A stretch of DNA of 64,000 bases from [Phialemoniopsis] sp. UDSM-2020 (Eukaryota > Ascomycota > Sordariomycetes > Thyridiales > Thyridiaceae), in NCBI GenBank assembly GCA_018873225.1, contig JAEILZ010000001.1, forward strand, positions 6,572,001-6,636,000, read 5' to 3'. Positions 11,201 through 22,462 of this stretch are shown in pieces. Position numbers and translations under genes: made by a program. The notes beneath the pieces are model-generated. The model was not told the DNA's origin. It searched no databases and saw only the letters and a list, made by a program, of their open reading frames with translations. Every line of letters starts with the position of its first letter. The stretch's first letter is position 1.

Positions 11201-14200
11201 TCATAAAGTACGACACACTTTTCCGTTTTGCCTACAGCCTCGATTGACTTCACCCAGTCATTTTGGCTGGGATTGAACTGGAGGGACTCTCCCCTGAGCC
11301 TCTTGCAAAACGCGAATGTACCAGCCAGTTTGAAGTTTGTGGTTCCTCCTTGAATATCGATCTTATCGAGCCGCATTTCGTAGTCTGTCACTTGCCCGAC
11401 GCCTGAGAGATATATGCCTGTGTAGATAGCATGGCGAGTTCCTGTAAGAAGAGGCCATTAATCCACGCCTTGGAGATGCGGTGAGCTATGAAACACTGCC
11501 ACCGAGGCGGCACCTACTTATACTCGTTTCGTGGAACGTACCTGTGACATTTTGCACATGCGGACACCATCCTACAATGTGGTTTGCCATCTCTACTTCA
11601 TCCAGTTGGATAGCCTTGACACAACCTATATCCTCGCCGTTGCCAACCCTGGTATCCGCGTATGAAAGATGTGACCCATCCGCGTTCTCGATGAAATGCC
11701 ACGCGATAAAATTTTCGGGACGGCTCACCTTAGTCGGATAAAGCATGGTTGAGTAGCCTTTGACCATAAGCCGGGAACGGAAGCGATCAACCCTTTTGGC
11801 GTGAATGATCTTGGCAGCTTGGTGAAGCGGAATCTGAAGGCCGTCGAATCCATCAGGTCGTGACGGTATCGGGTAGCCCCGCGCCACAGTGAGCTTCCTG
11901 AAGAATCCAGTCCAACACTGATTGAGGCCTGAGTCGGGTTGCATCGGGATTTCCGAAGTCCTGAAATGCATTTCAAAGGAGTGGGAATGTTCGCCTTTCG
12001 CCACGGTGAGAGGCAGTGTAGTAAGCTCTGGGTGACAGACGGAAAAGACTCCATCTCGTCGCGGGGCTCTAAGGGCAGATCCAAGCCATCCCAGCTGCTC
12101 TGCAACCTCTGCAACCTCATAATCGGTACCAGTGACGGAGACATTCAGAGTCCCTCGTCCGCGGTCGAGGCTTCCCCGGATCGACGAGCCCCACCCCATT
12201 GGCTCTAGAAGATCGTCAGAATGTTCTTTTTAAATCATTAAAAGGGGGACGGTGTATATACCTGAAGCGTGCGAGTCAGAGCTGTCAACCAGATGGCAAA
12301 TGAGAGATAGTAGCGGTGGCATGACACAAGAGCTCAAAGACGTGCTTTGTGAGGGAAGCGGCCAAGTTTGGATCATGTATTTTCGGCACGGCAACGCCTG
12401 CAATCTGGTTCCATTCCCGGTAACGGTAACAAGACGGGCAAGTAATGGAAGTTTCGGCTCTTCCTTTCTGCTGCTTGGACCGTCAACAGTACTAGGCCAC
12501 AGCTCGTCATCTTCACTGGAAGGAATGTAGACTTGTTCCACGAAGGCTGCTGGGTCCCAATGCACCCCGAAGTGAGCCATGACAATAGGCGTGTCCTTGG
12601 TGGGATCGATTATCTGGTGGGTCTTTGCGCCTTTCGAATCCAGCTTCCTCTGAAGTGCCACGACTACGGATCGACGAAGTGCTTCCTTATCAAAGCAATT
12701 AATGCCGCGCAAATTTCGATGTCGCTTCAGCCTCGAAGTGAACCAAGCTTCCTCTTCGGGGTCTTCCAGGATATCTCGGTAACGCTCACGTATACCGGAC
12801 GTCGTGTCTTTCTGTCGGCTTTGCAGCCAGATTTCCATCTTCTCATCCACACTCATCGAACTGTCGGTGTCTTGTGGCTCGCTTTTCATCAAAGTCTCCA
12901 TTTCTTCATCCGCACTCGTGGAGCTGTCTGACTCGCGTGTTCCAGGGCTTAGCCCACTCAGGTTCGTGGCACTTCTGCTCATGCCTTCCTCTGTGTCGCT
13001 CCAGGGATCTCTCATGTGATGGTCCTCAACAATAATGCGTTCAGAGTGTAGGGTCTTCAGTGTTCTCATCACCACACTAGTCTCGTTAGTGTTGTTACGC
13101 AACATGAGGAATGCGAGAGAGTGCTAACCTAGGAGAGCCATTATGCCTTTTACACATCACATGAATAAACCACATAACTTTCCTATGGTCACTGCTCTTA
13201 TTCTTCTGCCCGAGTCTAGTAGAAAACTCCCGAAGAGTTTCGGGAAGGATTTCTGTCAGTAATGCGAGATCTGCTGAAGAGTCCCACGGTAGACTCTCGT
13301 CGATGATTCGACGGAGCCAGTTGACGAATATTGCGGTGTACGACTCCATTGAGCTAGCTGAGGTCTGATCTGAAGCAACGGACCTTTGAGACCTCTTGTC
13401 GAAAGAGTCTTCGTCTTGGTAACCAATGGGAGCATCTCCCGATGCCAGCGAAGAGTATATGGGAGTGGGACTCAGCGTTGAGACACCTTCTTCTGGGCCA
13501 AGATGCAATTCAGAAAGGCTGGTGGCCGAAGTGTTTGTGATGTTAGGCTGTGAACTATGTGAATAGCCAGACAAGAGATGGTCCTGGGTGGCAGACTCGA
13601 TGCAATATGAGCTAGGTGAAACCAGGGATTCCGCTTCATGTCGAACTAATGGTACTCTTGTGTCTGGGCTGTTCGGTACTGTCGTGGGACTTCTCAGCAA
13701 TGGTGCTGGATTGCTCCAGGATGTCGACTTTTCCGACTCTTTCCCGGCCCGGGAGAATTTTCTCTGGCTCAGCTGATAGACGGAAAAGGCTTTGCTTCGT
13801 CCATGGGAACGCTCGTTGTAAGGAAGCAACATGTTATCCAGCACGAGCTCCCGGACAATAGGTGAGGTGCTATCGCTCCTGGGTCTCTCCTCAAGCGCCT
13901 CGTCGAGCACATTCTTCACTACGCTAAGAACGTTGGACCCATCATGGAAGCAAGCCCCATAGCCAGCGTCTCTTAGTTCAGGAGAGGCAGCATGCAAGCG
14001 GCGCTCGAAGTATCTTTTCCGGCCAGCATCGCCCGAGATCACCCAGACAAGAGCCTCGCTGAAGATAGCGCCCAAAGCCCATAAGTCAGAAGATTGATCG
14101 ACAGTAGTGTTCACTGAATCCTGAATAGCGTATAATGGACAACATTCGGGTGCCGCTATGATTGTCCATGCCTTAGACTCTACACATTCGGTATCGGGAT

Positions 14201-15756
14201 AATGGCATAAACTCACTGTACATCTTGTTCCCATCGTTGTCCCTAACTGTGGATATGTTCCCAGCCGCCAGTGTCTTTAGGAGAATGCTCCTGCCAAAGT
14301 CTGCAAGCTTGAACTCGCAGTCAAATGCCCCACGTCCCGACTTAGGAAACACAAGAATGTTGGCGGGCTGAAGGTCCTGATGGAGGCTATGAAGCGTCAG
14401 TCGCGGCCCACGAGGATGGTCAGGCAATCTTACCCCGAAAAGGTCTGCCCTGTGCTAGATTCCGAACGAAAGTCGTTATGTATGATATCGAGGGCGAATA
14501 GAAGCTCAAACATGTTTGCCCAAAACGCTTCTATCTCCACTGCTGTGCTCGGCGGGGATCGCTTGTAAAAGTCCAAGAGTGATCCACCTTCAGCACACTC
14601 CATTATCAAAGTGCGTTGCCCAGCCTGTATGAACGACCCGAAGTAGCGAGCGATATGCTTGCCATCCACACCTTTGTACTTGAGCATATTGTACATATCA
14701 GTTTCGGCTGTGAAAAGAGCGTCGGCATCGGGTGACTGGTAGGATTTGAATACGACGGCTGTGCCCTAATTAGTTCATTGATTAGCGTCCTAACCGTCCT
14801 AAAGCTCTTTGTTTTGGTCGATTGCACAAACATGAGGTACCAGATGGTTGCAGTCCTCGTGGATCGACACTTTCCGGACAATCGCAACACAATCTTCGTC
14901 GTCCTTCTTAGTCAAGTGTTCGTCGTAGGTAACAGGTAATATAGTTCGTCTATCCAATTGACGTCGTTGGGGGAACGCTTTTGCGTAAAACTCCATGGGA
15001 CAAAACCTCCACTGTTGCTCGAAAAAGCTTGGGAAGCCGCTATGACTTCCGGAGCTCTCCGGCCATGGATTGGAATGGAACGGAAGGTGGTGATCATCTT
15101 TACTGTACGATATGAGATATTCAATGTCCTGGGGCTTTCCTATCATCACCAAGATCGAGAAGATGAGAAGATAATCATCCAGGATAACGTCTGGGGTAGC
15201 GTGGACATTGCAAGCAAGAGTGACCTTTTCTATCCGGCCGTCTCCTCGCCAGTAAGACGACAAGACTGCACGAGACAGGTACCATGCGGGCTGACCGAGT
15301 CCATCTACACCTTGAGCCTGATGCTCCTCGATGAACGCGGCAAATTCGCGTCTTCCTGGCGGTGGGGACCATTTCCGGGTCCCCTTCAGCTGTTTAATGG
15401 CACGCCGATGTTGCTGTTCAAAGTAATGATTATGTCAATGAACCATTCTCGCGGAATATTGATTTATACTTACGCTGTCCAAGGTCATGCCTACTGGCAG
15501 ATAAAACTCGAAGTGACCATTGTAAGCAGGCTATGAAGCTCGTGGTCAGCCAACAGTGCCTTGGCGACAAGGCGAGCTGATGTGGACTCGACTCTGCCTT
15601 GCGTTGCGGGTGGGGCTTAGCTCGTACCTGGACCACGATGTTGTTGTCGCCAAAGGTGTATCTCAGCCATGCTTGTAGCACATCTTGACGCAGATGATAC
15701 GTAGGAAAATAGAATGGTCCATCCATGGTCGTGTTGGAGAGACGAGAAACTTGCAA
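8290..15756 (-). CDS. Very large protein kinase / von Willebrand A-like domain protein, 11 exons
   Basis: Exons on the minus strand are 15756-15628, 15506-15474, 15413-14841, 14765-14434, 14386-14217, 14155-13129, 13076-12262, 12204-11542, 11441-9052, 8992-8493 and 8434-8290. They sum to 6777 nt (2258 aa) and every phase closes. The N-terminal third holds a kinase domain: a lysine in AVVFKSY near residue 252, HQDLQPANILV near 358, DFG in LADFGRS near 385, and APECC near 413. Catalytic residues are kept, so it may be active. Residues about 1030-2044 contain a fungal region with YPIPSRPDGFDGLQIPL and MVKGYSTMLYPTK, which I know only as an uncharacterised block, then a serine-rich linker. Residues 2045 onward resemble a vWA domain (LLLIDNHNSM, ISIYVLTDG, DIVDT) with a degenerate metal site. 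The intron at 14766-14840 is the least certain join. Met11 (15726) is an alternative start. The role may be signalling or self-recognition; this is inference. Confidence 0.8.
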
Positions 15757-17846
15757 TCTAATTACAAGCTCGGCGAGGAGAAATCAAGAGAAGAATTTAC
15801 AAAAGTCTGCCTTGGCCCAAGTGCCGAGCGGCCTCAAACTTGTACGCCAAGAAAAGAGAGAAAAAGAATAGCATCGCAACCTTGGAAAGCTATGGTGGTA
15901 GTCCGCGGCCAACGGAAATGGAGGTGACGCCTTCCGAGACAAGCGTTGAGTAATTTGAACGCTGGAAGCCTTTTTCACTATCAGCATGCGGCCTCGTGAC
16001 AGCAGAGGTAATTTGGAGCCAGAGGAAGAGAAGAGGCAAAGCCGCCGAGGCAGCAATCTTCCCGGGCTTTCAGGTCTTTTGAGGTGTTCCTGGTGCGGGG
16101 TTGGACATGAATGCAGCGTGTCAGCAGCCACGCTGCCCAACCCAGGTGCCCATTGGTCACTGGTCAGTCGAACAGACTGAAAGTGTGGCACTCGGTCGCC
16201 TGACAACACAGCATCGAAATAAATCGCGTGTCACCCCACATGCGAGGTGAGGTAATTGTCCGGCGAGGCAATCCGACAGGAGAACAGGAGCAGGACATAC
16301 CAGCGCATGTCGAGGGGCGGACAGAAGTCATTGATGCAATGCTGCACCACTGCACAAGTAGCATGATTCTTCCTACTGATCTACCTTGCCACTGCAGTGA
16401 TATATACGCATAAAGTCAGACGCTCGCCGGACAGCCTTGTCCTAGCATTTCTATGTCCGGTATCATGAGGGGATAGATCTAGCCTTGTCACAATCACATT
16501 GGTCGACAGGGAACACACATCATAGTGGCCTACCTTGCTGGGGCAAACAGCTTGAACTTGAGCCGGACTCTGACTTGTTCTAATGGAGCGTGCTCAAAAA
16601 GCACCACTGAGATGTCGCCAGGACTGCAAATGAGGTGATGCTGTCCCATCCAGTCCAACCAATCACATCCACTCCTAAGTCATCGAGCGACATAAGTAGC
16701 AGAAGCAGAACAGCCACGACTGAGCACCTCTTCGACTGACCTTATCATCGGATGCACTGCCCAAACCTTTTGTTCTTGCCTAGGAACCGAAACATGCGCT
16801 GTCTATAGTGTTCTGTCTGTCTAACATGTCTGATTCATATACGACAGCGATGTTGGATTTGGGTGCTCAGACAGACAGTTCATAATGACTGGGAAGCCTG
16901 CCTACAGGCCCAGTTTAGTGTTACCTTTGGGGGTCTTATCACTGCCTTGGGGAACGGGAAGAAAGTAAAGGGGCGCCGCAAGGTGTAAGCATATTTGGAC
17001 TGGTGCCAAGCGATAGGCTCAGAGGGCGAAATCCATCATCAACGAGGAGGAACCCGACGCAAAGACTATTGAAAGATGAAGAAGCTAGAGGAGTGGTGGC
17101 CTGACCTGAAGATGATGAATGACCTGATCGAAACGAGCCACTGGCCTTTTCGAGTCTAAGATGTCCCATGGTGTTTGTTGGAAAGGCGCGGGCGATCAAA
17201 GGCGATGAGCATAGTTCAAAATGACACTAAGCAGCCCACCGATAAAACACTATTTTTCCGATTGGAAACAATGATCCTTTCAAGAAGCTAGATATACCAT
17301 CTTCAATGAAAATAGGACGATGAAGTTAAGGGGGGGAAGCCACAGCGAACCCATTTCCTTTAATCCTCTATGTTTCTTTGCAATATGGATAGATTGAGGC
17401 CTGCCGTCTTCGAGCTTGAACATCCGTCCGTCGAGTGTACGGGCGGCATGTGGTAACCCCAGTCAGGCCGGAAGCCCAGTACCAATCCTCTTTACAGTGC
17501 GTGCTAGTGTTGCTACCACTAAGTATCTCGGGCAACAGATTGATCAAACGCACGCAGGTTCTTCTCTTAAACGAGCGCCAATTGAGGCCATTATAAATCT
17601 GGCCATGCAACGTGGTAGCGCGGCACTTGCCTCAGGGGAGCTGGAATAGAAGAATGAGAAGCCCCTGAACCGAGTCAATGGATATGCTACTGACGCTATT
17701 CACGGGATGCTACCTTTTTTTCATCGCTCGAACAGCGCTCCACCTCGTGAGATGTATTCATGCTACTACTATAAGGAATCGAAAGAATTAAGTCGGCCGA
17801 CTTGAGCCCTTGCGGGGGGCGAATGGAGAATGGGGTGGACTGCAAG
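15757..17846. other. Intergenic region upstream of the kinase-vWA gene
   Basis: About 2.1 kb with only short random open frames on both strands. The first few hundred bases should hold the promoter of the minus-strand kinase gene. I see no repeat or RNA gene. Confidence 0.45.
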
Positions 17847-18200
17847 TCAATACATGGAGTAGTTGTGGCAGTGAATGACAGTAGTGTTGGCAGATGCGTG
17901 AACTGCCGGGCTGAGCAGCAGGTATAGGATTGTCATGTCAGGATTGGAGGCGTCGTCGTCATAAGCGACTGCGCTGATCTCTTGATTACGCTTCCAATTC
18001 TCATCCATCACGAACTCTGCAAAGACATACGAGGCGTCGCCGAACAGCAAACCTGGCCCAGCCTCTGGAAAGACAATATGCAAACGTGTCAGCGGCGACT
18101 ATTTCTGACGAGGTCGTACACTGACCGCAGGTCAACACAAGCACGATGATCCACATCGTCTACATGGGCTAAAACTGTTGCTCGATCTGGCAGCACATAA
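17847..18200 (-). pseudogene. Possible coding relic, minus strand
   Basis: Two adjacent minus-strand frames look protein-like: one around 18110-18200 (TVLAHVDDVDHRACVDLR) and one at 17847-18060 (GLLFGDASYVFAEFVMDENW and MTILYLLLSPAVHAS). A possible intron (GTCAGT donor, CTGAC branch, TTTCCAG acceptor) lies between them, but the phases do not fit cleanly. It overlaps, on the other strand, the start of the DUF6594-like fragment. Family not recognised. It could be a decayed gene or chance. Confidence 0.22.
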
Positions 18201-18570
18201 GCCGATTTACATTTGTATCTCCTGGACGGCGATAGACAGCGAGACCACATGCTCATGCGATTGGGAATGGGAGTCTGAAGATGCAAAACGGGACTCTCTT
18301 CCTGGCGAGCGAAGAGGCAAGTTCCGTCAGGTCTGGACCAAGGAATTCTACGCGAAGCTCCGGATTGCGGCTGTGGGTGCTGGCTTTCTGATAGCGCCTG
18401 TATGGTTCATGGTGTTGCATAACACACTGTTCACGGCATTAGTCTTAATCACCTGTGCTGTGGTCGCTTTTGAAGTACTGAGTACTTACTTTCTGAATAC
18501 TTTGAAGGAGGTGGTGACAATCACGGCTGCATATGCTGCAGTGCTGGTTGTGTTTGTGGGACTCGTATGA
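18131..18570 (+). pseudogene. DUF6594-type C-terminal membrane fragment
   Basis: The last exon of a DUF6594-like fungal membrane protein. A good acceptor (CACTGACCGCAG, ending at 18130) opens a frame that runs to the TGA at 18568-18570. Its last 75 residues give three transmembrane segments and the family's recognisable ending, ITAAYAAVLVVFVG. The charged stretch before them (WTKEFYAKLRIA) also fits. I cannot find the N-terminal domain in the plus strand upstream (17.4-18.1 kb), so the gene looks truncated or decayed rather than complete. DUF6594 proteins are of unknown function. An alternative is an intact gene with a very divergent first exon. Confidence 0.55.
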
Positions 18571-21500
18571 CAGACATACAGGAAACGGCTCGGTGTGGAA
18601 GTTGAAGAAGAGCCGCTCGGATAGTCAATGTTATCTTCAAACACAGCAGTCAATGATCAAGCCGATTTCCGCTCACTTCGTGTAAAGACATAGTTTAGTA
18701 TATAAATTAAGCGTCGCTATGTAGCTGCACGTGATGAAAGACCAACGTTGCAAAACTAGAACAAGCTTTTTTGTACCATGGAAACATTTGTTTCATATGC
18801 AACGCCCAACTACGGTCCATACCAGACTGTTCTGGACTTGCGCTGCGGCAGCCCACCACGTGTGAGGTCGATCCAGAAAACGCTCAAGTATGGGAGAGGC
18901 TAATGATAAGAGGTGAGGACTAATCCATTCACTAGTCGATGCTGCGTTTGTGGTTATCAACACCCGCAGCATGGTTAGAAGTTGTCATGATGCTGACGCG
19001 TCAACAGAGCTTCACTCGTATCAGGGTACTATTCTACAAGAGGTTCACTTGCTTCATGAATGGATAGTATGGAAGAAAGATACGATGTGATGATGACGTC
19101 TACGATCGTGCTATCCGGTATTCTAATGTCAAAATTGACAAGTGATAGGGGGTAGCAACGTGATTGAGCTGACTCTGACGAGCCATCATGCCTTGGGACT
19201 AAGCGAGAGGCAAGTTTGTTGTGACAGAGGCAAGAATCCACGGATCTAGATGTAATGATCACCAAAATGATCAAATTTATCGAGAGTCCATGTTCGTCAT
19301 CAGCAGAACAATCAACCGAAGATGATGAATGGCTGACCGTTGAACCACGGTGTGAGCTGGGGCAAACATGGGGAAAGACTGCCTTCCCGAACCCAGTGGC
19401 AACATTGGGAGCAGAAGGCCACCAGTGCCTTGGGCCATATCCGTAAGTGATGTGCAATCTGGACCCAATCGCAAGCTTCTAGCTTGTTGGGCTGCTCCAA
19501 AGATGGTAGAGGTCGCCCGTGCAGTCCATGCGCCCGCTCAGGGAAAGACCCGGGAACTTCATGCAGTCCCCAGATTACTGATTCCATTTGCTTGGGAGTC
19601 GTGCAATGCAGCTGGCAATGCTAGACCGTCGCCCGAGACCCAGTCAAGCCAGTGCGCCCGAGCGATGCAACCCTAGAGTCGCACATCATCCACGCTTCTC
19701 CGGCTGTATCGGCCTGCAGGACTGGGGTACCTAGGATACTCGGGGAACCAACAGACAAATGGGCAGGCGATGCAAAGCCGGCGCAAACCTCTCGGTCTTG
19801 GCTTCTTGTCAAAATCGCATCACGATACCACCCTTCCTCCTTCCCAATGCGACGTTCTAATTGCAGCGACAGGACTTGCCTCGCATCGCGATCAGCCAGG
19901 GTGGCCCGGCTCAGGCATGGCCCTCCTTGCAGGTGCAGGTCAGGCCCGAAGGAGTCGCGAGTCTGGAGTGGGAAGCTGAGTGTCAGCATCGCAGGGCTAG
20001 AGCTGTTCGAGACCTCGACGTGGGTCGGCCCATAGATATCCTTTCGGAAATCGTGTGTACGCATGGAGTAAGCGCCTTATCAGCACGAGCCTTGGTCTTT
20101 GCGCATGCAATGCTACTGGGCCGAATCAGGGGGCACAGAAGCAGGTGGTCGGTCTACGGCACTGACAAGGGAAACCACTCGTGAGGCTCAAGTCTGGTGG
20201 CGCGCGCGCCGTTTGGCCTCGCTAGGCAACTTTGGGAACAAGCCACTGAGATCATGCTCGACAACGAGAATTGCCCAGATGCCGCTTCTGGCGGCCGCCA
20301 CCGCGGTTTGCCTCGATTTGATCGCGGGAGTCCGGTCGTCGAGGACTGGGGTGCGGAGACCCTGTCACTCTCCGAACAGTGGCAAGAATGTAGACGTTGG
20401 TGACATGCTCTCCATCAAAAATCCATTGAATGTGGGAATAAGACAAATCAAGACAAATCTGTCCCCTGGATGGAGTCTCATTACCAGTCGTGTGCCACCC
20501 TAGACCGAAAAGGGCATGTGATTGGACCCTGTTACGCTCCTGGGTGCTTTGCCAAGAGTTTTCTGACGATAAGTATCGCCTGATAAAAAAGTCTAGGGGG
20601 GTCGAATGAGAGAGAGATCGAGAAAAGGATCAGGGAATGCAAACTTTTCCATCCCAATCCCATGATCCCGTATTCTTGTTGGCCATCTGAGAATACGGAG
20701 GAGGGTACGGAATAAGGCGAGACTCAGCAGATCCTTTGTCGCCACGAAGACAAGGAAAAGAAAAGAGGGTAAGAAAGGCAAGCAGAAAATGGTGGTTGTT
20801 GCATAGAATATGGAGCTGAAGGGCAAGGTGTGTCTTGGCGTCATCTCGATGGTTTGCTGTGCGACGCCGGGCGATATCAAATATGGCGAAGATGCGCCGA
20901 GACGCAGACACCGAGCGTCGCGAATGATATCTCTGAGTTGCTCGAGTTCCGAAGGCAAGGAGAGGGTCGCACTGCTCGTGTTGACCCGCCCCGTCCAATC
21001 ACACCCTTGTCCTCCTGCATGGAACAATTCTAGACACTGCTGATCTCATCCCTCCCGTTGGTGCAACCCGTCCGGGGTCTGAGAGTGGGTGCGGTGCGTG
21101 CGTAGGAGATTTGGCATTTTCCACCCAAGGCGAGACACGCCCCACGGATGGCGACAGAGGGAAAAGAGTGGGTGTCGCGGCGGTATTCGTTAGAGGAACG
21201 AAGAAATGGCGGATGGCAGAGGGCGAGCGAGTTTGCGTCGCATTGACTATCTTCTCTGATAACGAGAACAGCCTATCAAAGGGGGAGCACCCGCTTGGCA
21301 GCACGTAATGCCGTTCGTGGTAAATTGCCGAATAAAGCAATGCGCAAATTCATTTGCTTGTCTTATCCTCGTTGCCTCAAAGTGAAAAGGCACCACGAGC
21401 TTTGTCTTTTCTCATATGCCCGTAAGAGGCACAAGCCATGCTTGCCATGGCAAAACAAGCACGACAAGACATCGGAATAACCGTAGGCTCGATCACTCGC

Positions 21501-22462
21501 AGGGCCTCTTCACCGTTGATAGCCTCTTGGCTCTCCCCTTGGCTGCTGAGAGGCCGTTGCTTGCAAGCCTTGGCAGCCTTGGCATGTAGGGATGCCGGCA
21601 ATCACCTGCTCTATCGGGAAGTAACCCCGCAAAATCCCCATGGAGGCCGTCGCCACGAAAAGCTACAACTCCGGGACCCATGCGAGCGCAGATGTGGCCC
21701 TGCGCGTGCTCTGGTCCTGTCCGGGTTCATTGTCCCCCTGTCGCCTTCCCAGCAGTGGGAACAAGGCGGCACATGGGTCGGAACACGTCCCTGACATTTT
21801 TGGTTGGCACTACCTAATGGATTCTTCGTAAGGAGAATAGTGCCAAAGACCAAACGCCTAACACAGATACTTGTCCCATGGCGTCCGTACCCTCCTTCTC
21901 AATGAGGGCTAGCAGAGGTGGATCGGTATCAGTCGATAAGCCGTGAGGATCCGCTCCCCATCTTCTCGCTTGGGTTTCGACACCGGAAATCCTTCGCCAG
22001 AGTGGGCAGGTGAGAAACAGGGTGGCACATGATAACGGATAATTTAGACTTGGGCATCCCAGCCATGTCTGCCGCCCCGGGTGGCCAATCAGCTGTGCAT
22101 ATTTGCTAATCGCGATTGAGAGCTCGGTTGAATTGCGGCGACGTGGACGAGGGGAGAGCAAAAAAGAGCAGGAAAAATTGAGAGAAAGGGTGGGAGGCGA
22201 CGAAACACAGGTACCACGGTACCGTATCATCCATCCATCGCGCACCGGGACGGCATGCCAATGCCAGGTGGGTTGAGGGGGGTCGAGCAGGACAGGACCC
22301 AAAGTAGCATTGCATTGCGACCCAGGACCATGGTGCCACCATCCCGAGGCCCTTTATCTATCCCGTCTTCCCCTCGCCTCTGCATCTCGAGTCTGTTTCC
22401 CTTCCTCTCGCATGTCCAGCTAGCCTGTCTGTGTGCACCCTGCGTGTATCCTAACCGCAACG
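18571..22462. other. Gene-poor 3.9 kb upstream of the PTR2 transporter
   Basis: Only short, composition-driven open frames are seen on both strands. The last 150 bases before the ATG at 22463 are pyrimidine-rich (CCTTTATCTATCCCGTCTTCCCC near 22350), as expected of a fungal core promoter or 5' leader. A GGTACCACGGTACC motif lies near 22211. No RNA gene or mobile element is evident. Confidence 0.45.
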
